A DNA stretch of 57,572 nt from assembly GCA_025455485.1 (NCBI GenBank), contig JALOMJ010000006.1, positions 1 to 57,572 on the forward strand, given 5' to 3'. Positions 46,749 to 55,540 of this stretch are shown here, in pieces (the stretch's first letter is position 1; the number at the start of each line of letters is the position of its first letter). This DNA comes from Bacteroidia bacterium (GTDB taxonomy: Bacteria; Bacteroidota; Bacteroidia; B-17B0; Aurantibacillaceae). The translations under genes were made by a program, and so were the position numbers. The notes under the pieces are model-generated. The model did not search any database, was not told the origin of the DNA, and saw only the letters and a program-made list of their open reading frames with translations.

Positions 46749-48395
46749 GTGGAAGAAACAAAAAATGCAGATAAAAAGTCGCTAAAATTCCTGAATGGTA
46801 AAAACACTGATTGGAATGAACTGGCTAAAGATTGTGTCTGTTTTGCTAATGGGCAAGGTGGATATATCTTTATTGGTATCGAAGACAAAAAAGCTCTTCC
46901 GCCCGAAAAACAAAAAATAGCTGACAGAACAATTCCTGATATTATCCAGAAAAATATTGCGCACAGAACCGTAAATGTAGGCATTGCCGTAACTATTGAA
47001 ACGGCAATAAATAAGGCAGAATTTATCCGGGTTCAGGTATTCAGGAATGCACAAACCATTGCATCTACTACGGATGGCAAATACTACGTGAGAGTGCACG
47101 ATGAATGCAAACCTGTGCCCCCCGATGAAATGTCCCGTTTGGCCGCTGACAAAAATGCTTTCGTATGGGAAGAACAGACAACTAAAAGAGTTCCGCTTTC
47201 TCAATGTGATGAAGTAAAAAGAAGAACATTTTTAAATGATATTAGAAGTTCGCAAAGGGTAAGCCGCTTCATTAAAGAAATGGGCGATGAAGAAATATTG
47301 GAATATTATTTCATTCAAAAAAACGGCTTTTTAACAAACCTTGGTATTTTATGGATTGGAAAACGAAATGAAAGAGCCTCTTTGTTATACCCTCCAGCTA
47401 TACAAGTAATACGCTATGATGACAAAGATGAAAAAGTATGGAAACTATTATTAGATGATTACTTCTCCAATCCAAAAGAATTGTTGGAACAGGTTTTGGA
47501 TAATGTACCTGATTGGCAAGAAAGTATAGAAGTGTCTGAAGGAATGTTCCGGAAAAACATTCCCTTTTTTCCGATTGAAGTCGTAAGAGAGTTGGTAGTA
47601 AATGCATTAGTTCACCGCACTTATACCACTAGGGGTGATGTTTTTATTAATATTTTTCCTGATAGAATGGAAATTCATAGTCCTGGTAGATTGCCTTTCG
47701 GGGTAACACCTAAAAATATTTTGAGCCAATCTATTAGGCGTAATGAGCATCTTTCTAAAGTGTTTTACGATTTAGGTTTAATGGAAAAAGAAGGCAGCGG
47801 TTATGATTTGGTTTATGCCAGGTTGTTAGGTTCAGGTAAGCCCTTACCCATTGTAAAGGAAACAGATGAGCGTGTTACGGTTATTGTGAAAAAACAATTT
47901 GTTAGTAAAGAAGTTGTTCGGTTGATGGATAAGGCTAGTAATGATTTTTTATTAAAACAAAAGGAACTCATTTCCTTAGGTTTATTGGCACAACAACAGT
48001 CTTATACCGCTTTTGAAATTTCCAACATCCTTAATCAAAATGAAGAATCGGGTTTAAGAAACTGGTTGGGAAGACTTGTTGATTGGGAGTTGGTTATAAA
48101 AACCGGAAAAGGAAAAGGCACTCAATATGCCATCAATCCTGAGTTTATCCGTAAAATTAATTTTAAAGGCAAAACGAACCTAAAAAACATTGAAGACCAC
48201 CGCTTAGAAGAGTTGATATTTAAAGATTTGACTGCATATCCGATGAGTAGATTCGGTGAAATTCATCAAAGGATTGGATTGGAAATCAATCAATTCAAAG
48301 TGAAGCGATTACTAAAAACACTGTTAGATAGAGGGATATTAGACTCCCATGGCGAACGAAAATGGAAAAAATACTTTATAAAGCAAAACCTGTAA
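46749..48395 (+). CDS. AlbA_2 (Schlafen-like) DNA-binding and GHKL-ATPase protein
   Basis: A 548-residue protein, probable GTG start at 46749; an in-frame TGA at 46743-46745 excludes an upstream start. Residues ~10-140 form an AlbA_2/Schlafen-type domain with the typical CFANGQGGYIFIGIEDKKA (~31-49). Residues ~275-370 look like a HATPase_c_4 module (RELVVNALVHRTY, MEIHSPGRLPFGV, EKEGSGYDLVYARL), with the N and G positions expected for ATP binding. The C-terminal ~150 residues contain winged-helix-like segments (YTAFEISNILNQNEESGLRNWLGRLVDWELV). Such proteins are common beside type I R-M genes and are thought to be regulators or accessory defence proteins. It sits between the hsdR stump and the complete hsdR. 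Confidence 0.8.
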   Translation: MEETKNADKKSLKFLNGKNTDWNELAKDCVCFANGQGGYIFIGIEDKKALPPEKQKIADRTIPDIIQKNIAHRTVNVGIAVTIETAINKAEFIRVQVFRNAQTIASTTDGKYYVRVHDECKPVPPDEMSRLAADKNAFVWEEQTTKRVPLSQCDEVKRRTFLNDIRSSQRVSRFIKEMGDEEILEYYFIQKNGFLTNLGILWIGKRNERASLLYPPAIQVIRYDDKDEKVWKLLLDDYFSNPKELLEQVLDNVPDWQESIEVSEGMFRKNIPFFPIEVVRELVVNALVHRTYTTRGDVFINIFPDRMEIHSPGRLPFGVTPKNILSQSIRRNEHLSKVFYDLGLMEKEGSGYDLVYARLLGSGKPLPIVKETDERVTVIVKKQFVSKEVVRLMDKASNDFLLKQKELISLGLLAQQQSYTAFEISNILNQNEESGLRNWLGRLVDWELVIKTGKGKGTQYAINPEFIRKINFKGKTNLKNIEDHRLEELIFKDLTAYPMSRFGEIHQRIGLEINQFKVKRLLKTLLDRGILDSHGERKWKKYFIKQNL

Positions 48396-48442
48396 GAAAA
48401 TAGACAAATGCTTTATAAAACGCTTTATAGAAACATTTATAA

Positions 48443-50854
48443 ATGAACGAAGCTGAAACCAGAGCAGAACTCATAGACCCAAAGCTAAAAGCTTGTGGTT
48501 GGGGTATTGTGGAAGGCTCAAAAATCCTTCGCGAATACCACATTACCCAAGGCAAAATACAAACAGGGGGTGGGCGTGGCAAAAAAGACATTGCCGATTA
48601 CGTCTTAGTATACAAAGGCATTAAACTGGCGGTAGTTGAGGCCAAAAGCGATGAGCTGCCGGTGGGTGAAGGTGTGGCACAGGCCAAACAATACGCTGAA
48701 AAGCTAAAACTTGAAACCACCTATTCCTCAAACGGTAAAGCCATTTACAGTATTTGCATGAAAACCGGTGAGGAAGGTTTGGTAGAGAATTATCTGAGGC
48801 CTGAGGAGCTCTGGAACAAAACCTATGGCGAAAAAAACGAATGGAGGGAGAACTTTGCCTCCGTTCCTTTTGAGGACAAAAGTGGCTCTTGGCAACTGCG
48901 CTATTACCAGGAAATTGCCGTAAACAAAACCATGGAGGCCATTGCCAATAAAAAGGAGAGAATCCTGCTCACCTTGGCAACAGGCACCGGTAAAACGGCC
49001 ATTGCCTTTCAAATCGCCTGGAAGCTCTTTCAAACCCGTTGGAATTTGTCTTCGACAGGCTCAGACTACAACTCCCGCAGACCAAGAATTTTGTTTTTAG
49101 CCGACAGAAACATTTTGGCTGACCAGGCATACAATTCCTTCTCTTCCTTCCCTGAAGACGCCCTTGTAAGAATCAAGCCAAACCAAATCAAAAAGAAGGG
49201 TGGTGTGCCAACCAACGGCAGCATCTTTTTTACCATCTTTCAAACCTTCATGTCCGGCACCGATAAAGAGGGAAAGCCGGCGCCTTATTTTGGGGATTAT
49301 CCCAAGGATTATTTCGATTTTATTATCATTGATGAGTGCCACCGGGGCGGGGCCAATGATGAAAGCAATTGGAGGGCAATCCTCGAGTATTTTTTACCTG
49401 CGGTGCAATTGGGCTTAACGGCCACACCAAAAAGAAACGACAACGTGGATACCTACCGGTACTTTGGTGAGCCGGTTTACGTGTATTCATTAAAAGAGGG
49501 GATAAACGATGGGTTTTTGACCCCCTTCAAGGTGAAGCGCATTCAAACCACCTTGGATGATTATATCTACACCAGCGACGACCAGATTATAGAAGGAGAA
49601 GTGGAGGAGGGGAGAATTTACAAGGAGGCTGATTTTAACCGAACCATTGAGATTGTAGAACGCGAAACCAAACGGGTTAAATTGTATCTAGATGAGGCCA
49701 ACCAAAAAGAAAAGGCCATTATTTTTTGCGCCACTCAGGAACACGCTGCACTTGTTCGCGATTTGGTGAACCAATTCAAAACTTCCACCGACCCGAATTA
49801 CTGTGTGCGTGTTACGGCGAATGACGGGGCTATTGGCGAACAGTTTTTAAGGGAGTTTCAGGACAATGAAAAAACCATCCCAACCATACTTACTACTTCC
49901 CAAAAACTAAGCACAGGTGTTGATGCCAGGAACATTCGCAACATAGTGTTGATGCGGCCTGTTAATTCAATGATTGAGTTTAAACAAATAGTGGGGCGGG
50001 GTACCCGCTTGTTTGATGGCAAAGAGTTTTTTACCATTTACGATTTTGTGAATGCTTACCATCACTTTGCCGACCCTGAATGGGACGGCGACGCCCTGGC
50101 TTGTGATGTATGCGGTCAGGTCATTTGTGTGTGCGAGAAAGAACCAAAACCTGGGCCAAAACCCTGCCCGGTATGTGGAAAAAGACCATGTGTTTGCGAA
50201 AAGCAGCCACCGGACCCTTGTGAGGTTTGTGGAGAAAGTCCCTGCGTATGCGAGAGGAGGAAAAAGTTAAAAATAAAGCTCCGCGATGGAAAGGAACGTG
50301 AGATTCAATCCATGACCTCAACCTCCTTTTGGAGTGCAGACGGTAAGCCTATTTCTGCTCAGGAATTTATGGAGCGGCTGTTTGGTAAACTCCCTGACCT
50401 GTTTAAGTCGGAAGAAGAACTACGCACCCTATGGAGCAGCCCCTTAACCCGGCGCACCTTAATGGAAAAGTTGGAAGATGCAGGCTTCGGTAAAAGCGAT
50501 TTAGAGACCTTACAGCAATTGGTTGATATGGAGAAAAGCGACCTTTTCGATGTGTTGGAATACGTGTTTAACGGCGATTTTAAAGCCATGACAAGAGAAG
50601 AAAGGGTGGCAGCATCCCAAGCCACCATTTACGCCCTCCTGAATCCAAAACAAAAGGAGTTTATCGAGTTTGTACTAAGTAAATACGTCGAAACCGGTGT
50701 GGAAGAACTTGACCAGGAAAAGCTACCGTTATTGCTAACAAACAAATACAAATCTTTGGAGGACGCCAGGGAGGAGCTGAAGGATTTAAACAAGATTGGC
50801 GCCGTTTTCGTTGAGTTTCAGAAGCATCTGTATGAGCAGAAGGGGGCGGCATAA
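48443..50854 (+). CDS. hsdR: Type I restriction enzyme endonuclease/translocase subunit with Cys-rich insert
   Basis: An 803-residue protein. The N-terminal nuclease has the PD-(D/E)xK set D52 ... E66-A-K68 (ADYVLVYKGIKLAVVEAKS). The helicase core has Walker A GTGKT (181-185), DECH (297-300), LTATPKR and motif VI IVGRGTRLFDG. Residues ~554-605 carry three near-repeats CxxCGxxxCxCE (CDVCGQVICVCE, CPVCGKRPCVCE, CEVCGESPCVCE) before an EcoEI-type C-terminal domain (TREERVAASQATIYALLNPKQKEFIEFVLSKY). These 12 Cys could bind metal. With HsdM and HsdS it would cut unmethylated foreign DNA after translocation. The gene is intact, so the system is probably active. The start is supported by the duplicated N-terminus at 46665. 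Confidence 0.93.
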   Translation: MNEAETRAELIDPKLKACGWGIVEGSKILREYHITQGKIQTGGGRGKKDIADYVLVYKGIKLAVVEAKSDELPVGEGVAQAKQYAEKLKLETTYSSNGKAIYSICMKTGEEGLVENYLRPEELWNKTYGEKNEWRENFASVPFEDKSGSWQLRYYQEIAVNKTMEAIANKKERILLTLATGTGKTAIAFQIAWKLFQTRWNLSSTGSDYNSRRPRILFLADRNILADQAYNSFSSFPEDALVRIKPNQIKKKGGVPTNGSIFFTIFQTFMSGTDKEGKPAPYFGDYPKDYFDFIIIDECHRGGANDESNWRAILEYFLPAVQLGLTATPKRNDNVDTYRYFGEPVYVYSLKEGINDGFLTPFKVKRIQTTLDDYIYTSDDQIIEGEVEEGRIYKEADFNRTIEIVERETKRVKLYLDEANQKEKAIIFCATQEHAALVRDLVNQFKTSTDPNYCVRVTANDGAIGEQFLREFQDNEKTIPTILTTSQKLSTGVDARNIRNIVLMRPVNSMIEFKQIVGRGTRLFDGKEFFTIYDFVNAYHHFADPEWDGDALACDVCGQVICVCEKEPKPGPKPCPVCGKRPCVCEKQPPDPCEVCGESPCVCERRKKLKIKLRDGKEREIQSMTSTSFWSADGKPISAQEFMERLFGKLPDLFKSEEELRTLWSSPLTRRTLMEKLEDAGFGKSDLETLQQLVDMEKSDLFDVLEYVFNGDFKAMTREERVAASQATIYALLNPKQKEFIEFVLSKYVETGVEELDQEKLPLLLTNKYKSLEDAREELKDLNKIGAVFVEFQKHLYEQKGAA

Positions 50855-50864
50855 TTAAACTACC

Positions 50865-51434
50865 ATGGACCAATACATTGATTGTTTAAGTTTTTTGGGA
50901 AGTCCTAAATGGTTGGGGATTTCCGCTATTGCTACTATTATTTATACTTGTGTTACTTATAAATTATTTAAAAAGACAGAAGAATCGTTTTCGGAATCAG
51001 CAAAAATCTCGAGATTTAATGTTTACCTCAAAATAAAAGAGTCACTAAATAATGATGATTCTGAGGAGATGGCAGCGGCCTGCGCAGATAATAGTCTTGT
51101 GATTTCAAAAGAACCTCAGGAAAATACCGATGATGCCAAGTACTTTACAAAGTTAGAAGTTCGAAAAAAATTAATTGAACCCTTAGAGGATTTAGCAAAA
51201 TTTGAAAGGGAGGGGCTAATTCAATTCAAAGATGTTGATTATGCATACGGTTATTATATCCTAAATGTTGGAAACAACGAAGCTATCGTTAAACTAATAA
51301 ATGAATACAGAATTGCACATAACAATTCTGATGTTTATGATGGTTTTGAAGAGTTATATAAAAAAATCCGAGGTACACTGGATGAAATGGATAAGTCAAA
51401 GTATCGCAAGGATTTCAAATTAGTTGAAAGTTAA
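50865..51434 (+). CDS. Membrane-anchored protein of unknown function behind hsdR
   Basis: A 189-residue protein starting 10 bases after hsdR. One N-terminal membrane segment (WLGISAIATIIYTCVTYKLF, ~17-36) is followed by a soluble helical domain (ESLNNDDSEEMAAACAD ... RKKLIEPLEDLAKFEREGLIQFKDVDYAYGYYILNVGNNEAIVKLINEYR). The layout resembles DUF4760-type proteins, often found near defence genes, but I am not sure of the family. Its close spacing suggests co-transcription with the R-M genes. Confidence 0.55.
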   Translation: MDQYIDCLSFLGSPKWLGISAIATIIYTCVTYKLFKKTEESFSESAKISRFNVYLKIKESLNNDDSEEMAAACADNSLVISKEPQENTDDAKYFTKLEVRKKLIEPLEDLAKFEREGLIQFKDVDYAYGYYILNVGNNEAIVKLINEYRIAHNNSDVYDGFEELYKKIRGTLDEMDKSKYRKDFKLVES

Positions 51435-51504
51435 AAAAGTGAGGAGGTAAAGTAAATACAATTGAAAGAAAAATGCATCAAGCACTCAGAAACCTAAAAT
51501 CAAA

Positions 51505-51834
51505 ATGAAAGTCTTTGATTATTTTACAATTGGAAAATTAGATGTTTATAATGAACCATTAATCGATAGTTCGTGGAAGGATATAAATGAAGCAATTGAG
51601 ATTATTAATGAAATTGAAGACGTGAGATGGAGATTACCAACGCTTGGTGAAATTAAGTTTTTACATGAAAACAAATCTGAAATGAAATTTGAAATTGGAG
51701 ATTATTGGTTTTTTAGTAAAGATGGTCAACCTCGAATATATGTTGAAGAATTAGGTGTTTGTAAAGTTAAACCAGCGTGCAAATTCCCAGCCTTATTAGT
51801 TAAAGACACAAATGTTACCTCAGAGGCACCATGA
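51505..51834 (+). CDS. Small hypothetical protein with a WRLPT motif
   Basis: A 109-residue protein. The segment VRWRLPTLGEIKFLHENK recalls the WRLPTxxEL core of DUF1566/Fibrobacter-paralogous domains, here much shorter than usual and with no signal peptide. It ends in a Cys-containing strand. It could be a fragment or a small stand-alone version. Function unknown; its context is accessory genes behind the R-M operon. Confidence 0.45.
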   Translation: MKVFDYFTIGKLDVYNEPLIDSSWKDINEAIEIINEIEDVRWRLPTLGEIKFLHENKSEMKFEIGDYWFFSKDGQPRIYVEELGVCKVKPACKFPALLVKDTNVTSEAP

Positions 51835-51841
51835 TTTAATT

Positions 51842-51871
51842 AACCCAAACAATCGTTTGTTTATTTGGGTG
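51842..51871. terminator. Weak hairpin, possible terminator
   Basis: ACCCAAA (51843-51849) pairs with TTTGGGT (51864-51870), with a partly paired loop. No clear U-run follows. It stands between the gene ending at 51834 and the next start at 52009. Confidence 0.3.
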
Positions 51872-52008
51872 AGGAATATGGGGGGAGGTTGAGCCTGTTT
51901 TACAGGTGTTTATTGTGTAAGAATTATTTGGGGGAGGGTTTTTTGGTATTTCGCCGGTTTTTGTAGGTTTGAAAATCAAGCCAAAACAAATTAAGCTAAA
52001 CTGAACGG

Positions 52009-52464
52009 ATGAATGAAAGGGTGATTTCAATGGGTATGCCTCTGGTGGAGACAACATACCAAATCAACAAAGTTTTGAATAAGGAGAGCATCATTGTCCT
52101 CAGAACAATTCATATTTCTCAACCAAGGAGAAATACACCCATAGGTTTTGAATTGAGGAGTACTCCTGATAGCCAAAACGCCATAGAAACATTGATATTT
52201 TACTTGAGGAAACAATCCAAAGTAGCATTGGCTGGTGTTCATCTAAATGAAATCACGATAGACTGCCGCAAGGTAAAACTTGAACTCGTGGTTAAACCTT
52301 CAAAGAATTTGCCTCGAGGTACTGGAAATTGGATTGAGTTAACCTATTCCAGCTTTGACGGCGATGATAATTCTTATGGTGTAGACTTCCCTAATTTTGG
52401 AAGCGGAGAATTAATGAACTCTAAACACTCAAGCCGTAATTGGTTATCATGCGTAAAGGAATAG
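52009..52464 (+). CDS. Hypothetical protein
   Basis: A 151-residue protein, alpha/beta in character (VLRTIHISQPRRNTPIGFELRSTPDSQNAIETLIFYLRKQSKVALAGVHLNEITIDCRKVKLELVV), with no signal peptide or recognisable motif. Its end overlaps the start of the CPBP gene by 16 bases, so the two are probably translated together. Starts at M1, M8 or M10 are all possible. Confidence 0.4.
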   Translation: MNERVISMGMPLVETTYQINKVLNKESIIVLRTIHISQPRRNTPIGFELRSTPDSQNAIETLIFYLRKQSKVALAGVHLNEITIDCRKVKLELVVKPSKNLPRGTGNWIELTYSSFDGDDNSYGVDFPNFGSGELMNSKHSSRNWLSCVKE

Positions 52465-53009
52465 AACAAATTAATAATATAGGGGTAACAAGGAAGTGCG
52501 TAGACTATTTAATGTTGGCAATCGTAACGGCAATCGTATTGGGTGCCGCTTCACTTCTTCGACCTAACCACCCCATAAATTTGCTCCAGCCTTTGAAGTT
52601 ATTTGGCATGACTTTCAAAGTTATTTTAGAGGAGATATTATTCAGGTTTCTGCTCATAGCTTATTTACTCAAGTACTTTAGTTGGCAAAAAACCCTTTTG
52701 CTTTCTGCACTGGTGTTTGCTTTTGTTCATTTTGCTTTTTCTGCACAAACGGTAAATTTTCCACAGCTGTATTCCTATTTTGTTGGCGGCTTGCTTTACG
52801 GCGGTTTGTACCTCTTTACAGGAAACCCTTTTATCCCTACTCTCACGCACCTGGTTTGGAATATTTATGGTGTAATATGGCTGAGTGATACCCTGATAGA
52901 TTCCGGCTACTTTGGCCTGGTGGTTACCACCAAACTGCTTGTTTTTGCCTTTACATTGCTGTACTTTAGGGGGAAAAGCATTAAGGTGAACCGCAACTTT
53001 CCTATATGA
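52449..53009 (+). CDS. CPBP-family intramembrane metalloprotease
   Basis: A 186-residue membrane protein from ATG 52449. It has the family's conserved residues: E61-E62-x3-R66 (EEILFRF), F90-x3-H94 (FAFVH) and H134-x3-N138 (HLVWN), lying in or next to hydrophobic helices. Members process prenylated-type or bacteriocin and immunity substrates inside the membrane; here no substrate gene is obvious. It overlaps the preceding hypothetical gene by 16 bases. In mobile regions CPBP proteins often act as self-immunity factors. Confidence 0.85.
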   Translation: MRKGIEQINNIGVTRKCVDYLMLAIVTAIVLGAASLLRPNHPINLLQPLKLFGMTFKVILEEILFRFLLIAYLLKYFSWQKTLLLSALVFAFVHFAFSAQTVNFPQLYSYFVGGLLYGGLYLFTGNPFIPTLTHLVWNIYGVIWLSDTLIDSGYFGLVVTTKLLVFAFTLLYFRGKSIKVNRNFPI

Positions 53010-53354
53010 AAGTTTCCAGGGCGCGGTAGCTCCCTTTTTATTCAGCGTTAACTTGGCGCTTTTTGGCCTCCCGCAGGATGTAACCGCTTCTTGGTCTTGG
53101 CGTACTATCTTTCTTGCCCTTGGGGCGCCTGAGAATGATTCCTGAAGCCTTTGTGTTGTTAATACGTTCTTATCCTGGTAAAATAAACGTCGCTTAAACT
53201 CTGCGAAAACGATTTTAAGCTAATAGAGAGTGAGGTGGAGTTGCTCAAATACAGATTTTAGGAAAGAAACAGACACCCAATCAAAAGTATGGTTTACTGC
53301 ACTTTATTCTTAAGTCTTAATTTTATAATTTTATAAAAAAGCAATTAAACACTG
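53010..53354. other. 345-base gap with a possible degraded basic ORF
   Basis: On the minus strand about 53038-53165 reads INNTKASGIILRRPKGKKDS..., ending KKRQVNAE, with a TAA at 53038-53040 but no ATG or GTG start in frame. It has the same basic character as the 42969-43103 ORF and may be a broken small gene. The rest is AT-rich sequence before the RteC-like gene. Confidence 0.3.
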
Positions 53355-54557
53355 ATGACAGGTCCACCCGGGATATTTATCTCTTTGCATGGAAAGTACT
53401 ATAAACTTACCGGAAACGAACCGTTTCAACAGTCCGTTAACCTTAAAGTTGACCAGTTACTTCATTGGGATCTATTTATGGAATTTCTTAGAAGGAAATA
53501 TAGAAATTCGTTAACTGAAAAAAACTATCTGAAAAAGGTTAACACAACCAATTATGAGCTCTTTTTAAGTCAACTTTCAAAAACCAAACAGCTTCTGGAT
53601 TTAAACAACAAAAGAAAAGTACTTAAAGATCAAGTTCTTTTAGAAAGCAGAGGGTCAGTATACAAAACTAAGAACGAAATTAATTTGATAGATGATTACC
53701 ATGCTTTGGTAGAACAACTAAATATTTCAAAAATCAAACCTGGTTTCAATAAAGCAATTTATCTTGAAAGGTTTCTAGACATAGTCAAATTACAATGTAC
53801 TATTCAAAATCTTCCATTTCCGGCAATCTTAACAAAAGGTAACATTCTAAAAGTGTCACCAACTGTGAGTGGTTATGAAGCATACATTGGGAGAACGCTG
53901 ATTTGCTATAATTCTCATAAAATACATGCTTTCCTTGACCACCAGAAAACAATTTGGAAAGGAGAATATCCCTTTGTTCAGGTGGCTGATGCCGCTATCT
54001 ATAGCTATGTCGAGAAAAACAGTCCTTTTGAAAATAAGGAGAGGCTCAATATCCTCCAAGAGTGGATCGACATCCAAAATGGCCGTCCAAGGTATCTTAC
54101 GAATATCAAAATCAAATCTTCTTCTCCAAAAAGTAAAAGGAAGCCGGCTCAAAGTTCCCGTTACTTATACTGGGTATACCCTTTAACTTATCTTACACAG
54201 TTAGAACGGGCATTAAAAAAAGCTTTACTAATTTCATCAGAGGCTTCGCTTAAGTCTGTGTTTAAGGAGGAAATTGGAATTCGTGGTAAAAAAATCGAAT
54301 GGAAAGGTTCACTGAAACAACTAATGTTTTTAATGCACCTTATTTTTTTACAAAAACCTCATTTTAAAAACACTCCTCTTCACCTTGTGACCTTTAACCT
54401 TTTTAATTCTACTAAAAAAAGCTATACATCAAAAGGCCTGAGTACAATTCTGAGTACTGTAATAAAAGATGCCAAGTCAAAAGACACTTTAAGTAATAAA
54501 CTTGAAGTAATTTCAGCTTTGGTTAATGAACTCCATTTACCGAAGGCATTCAAGTAA
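53355..54557 (+). CDS. RteC-like protein
   Basis: A 400-residue protein. The C-terminal half contains a helix-rich region with RYLYWVYPLTYLTQLERALKKALLISSEASLKSVF followed by KKIEWKGSLKQLMFLMHLIFLQ. This resembles the W-x-GS-x-x-x-L-x-x-L-I-x-x-L segment of RteC proteins, which control excision of Bacteroides conjugative transposons by activating excision genes. The N-terminal part (KVDQLLHWDLFMEFLRRKYRN) also fits. Length is somewhat more than usual. Its position ahead of small mobile-element genes and a tyrosine recombinase supports the call. I am moderately sure. Confidence 0.55.
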   Translation: MTGPPGIFISLHGKYYKLTGNEPFQQSVNLKVDQLLHWDLFMEFLRRKYRNSLTEKNYLKKVNTTNYELFLSQLSKTKQLLDLNNKRKVLKDQVLLESRGSVYKTKNEINLIDDYHALVEQLNISKIKPGFNKAIYLERFLDIVKLQCTIQNLPFPAILTKGNILKVSPTVSGYEAYIGRTLICYNSHKIHAFLDHQKTIWKGEYPFVQVADAAIYSYVEKNSPFENKERLNILQEWIDIQNGRPRYLTNIKIKSSSPKSKRKPAQSSRYLYWVYPLTYLTQLERALKKALLISSEASLKSVFKEEIGIRGKKIEWKGSLKQLMFLMHLIFLQKPHFKNTPLHLVTFNLFNSTKKSYTSKGLSTILSTVIKDAKSKDTLSNKLEVISALVNELHLPKAFK

Positions 54558-54603
54558 AATTAATTCTTGAAATTTTTCAATTTTTGCCAATTTTCTTGAG
54601 TCC

Positions 54604-54611
54604 TAAATTTG
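54604..54611 (+). promoter_or_regulatory. -7 box before the mobile-element small genes
   Basis: TAAATTTG fits TAnnTTTG exactly, 44 nt before the preferred ATG at 54656. A TTTTTG lies about 17 nt upstream, shorter than the usual spacing. It would drive the three small genes up to 55540. Confidence 0.4.
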
Positions 54612-54655
54612 TCTTGTGAATGCAAGGTGCATTACTAAACCATAAGACAAATAAA

Positions 54656-55096
54656 ATGAAAACAGAAACTAATCAAACAGAACGTAAGGTAATGATGGGG
54701 CTACGGTGCGCCCCTGAACTTAAAATCCAGCTCACTGAGGAAGCAAAGGATGCTTCATTCAGTTTAAGCGAATACTGTGAATTTCTTCTGCTAAACCGGG
54801 AAAATACAGCGGAAAAAGAAGTAGTATTCGAATCCACCATTTCAGAACAGAAACAATACTATGATGGTGTGCTTCAAAAAAAGGATTTAGAGATCCAAAC
54901 GCTAAAACAGGAAAACAGAAGGTCCGTCAATTTGGACCGCATCTTAAAAGACCCTTATTTGAACCACCTCTTTTCGGAGCTGAAGGGAAAAACAGAACGG
55001 ATTGTGCTCGAGAATGGTCGAACCTTTGAAATCCATTGCCGGGAGCCGGAGGATGTTTTAAGAGTAATGCTTTATTCATTTAAACTCAAGAAATAA
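54656..55096 (+). CDS. Mobile-element small protein with RHH-like N-terminus and coiled coil
   Basis: A 146-residue protein from ATG 54656; a start at 54620 would add 12 residues. The first ~45 residues (RKVMMGLRCAPELKIQLTEEAKDASFSLSEYCEFLLLN) resemble a ribbon-helix-helix or MobC-like DNA-binding unit. A coiled coil follows (ISEQKQYYDGVLQKKDLEIQTLKQENRRS). The C-terminus (RIVLENGRTFEIHCREPEDVLRVMLYSFKLKK) is alpha/beta. Proteins of this layout sit beside integrases in Bacteroidota elements. The exact role is unknown. Confidence 0.55.
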   Translation: MKTETNQTERKVMMGLRCAPELKIQLTEEAKDASFSLSEYCEFLLLNRENTAEKEVVFESTISEQKQYYDGVLQKKDLEIQTLKQENRRSVNLDRILKDPYLNHLFSELKGKTERIVLENGRTFEIHCREPEDVLRVMLYSFKLKK

Positions 55097-55097
55097 A

Positions 55098-55265
55098 ATG
55101 TTAATAGAACAAACACACTTCCCTGAAGGGAACGGAAATTCTAAGCTAATTCCCATCTTATTCATTTTGGGCTTAGTTGGAGTTGGTTTTGCTTTTCATT
55201 ATAGAGCAAAATCAAAAGTGCTTTCACAAAAACTCAAAAATCTGGAGAAGAATCCAAAGCCATGA
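55098..55265 (+). CDS. Small single-span membrane protein (55 residues)
   Basis: ATG 55098 begins MLIEQTHFPEGNGNS, then one membrane helix (LIPILFILGLVGVGFAFHY) and a basic tail (KVLSQKLKNLEKNPKP). It starts 1 base after the preceding TAA and overlaps the next ATG by four bases, so all three small genes are coupled. No family recognised. Confidence 0.6.
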   Translation: MLIEQTHFPEGNGNSKLIPILFILGLVGVGFAFHYRAKSKVLSQKLKNLEKNPKP

Positions 55266-55540
55266 AAGTCACCCTTGACCTGCCGGATCTTCAGGATGTG
55301 GTCAGAGATGCCGTTGAATCGGCCATCACTGATCGCCAAACAAAACTGTTTGGGTGGAAATATTATACCCTGAAGGAAACCGCCGAACTACTGCAGGTCA
55401 AGGTATCAACATTGCTTGACAAACGTATGCCGTTCCTAAATGAAATTGAATACAGTCAAAGTGGTAAACTATTTTGGTTTTCTAAAAAATCGGTTGAAGA
55501 CTTTATCTCAAACCGCAGCATTCGGCGATATAAACGCTAA
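55262..55540 (+). CDS. Helix-turn-helix (excisionase-like) protein
   Basis: A 92-residue protein. Residues ~33-88 form a HTH_17/MerR-type winged helix (YYTLKETAELLQVKVSTLLDKRMPFLNEIEYSQSGKLFWFSKKSVEDFIS), the fold used by excision factors of integrated elements. Its last four bases overlap the end of the convergent recombinase gene. A role as recombination directionality factor or regulator of the integrase is inferred from fold and position. Confidence 0.7.
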   Translation: MKVTLDLPDLQDVVRDAVESAITDRQTKLFGWKYYTLKETAELLQVKVSTLLDKRMPFLNEIEYSQSGKLFWFSKKSVEDFISNRSIRRYKR

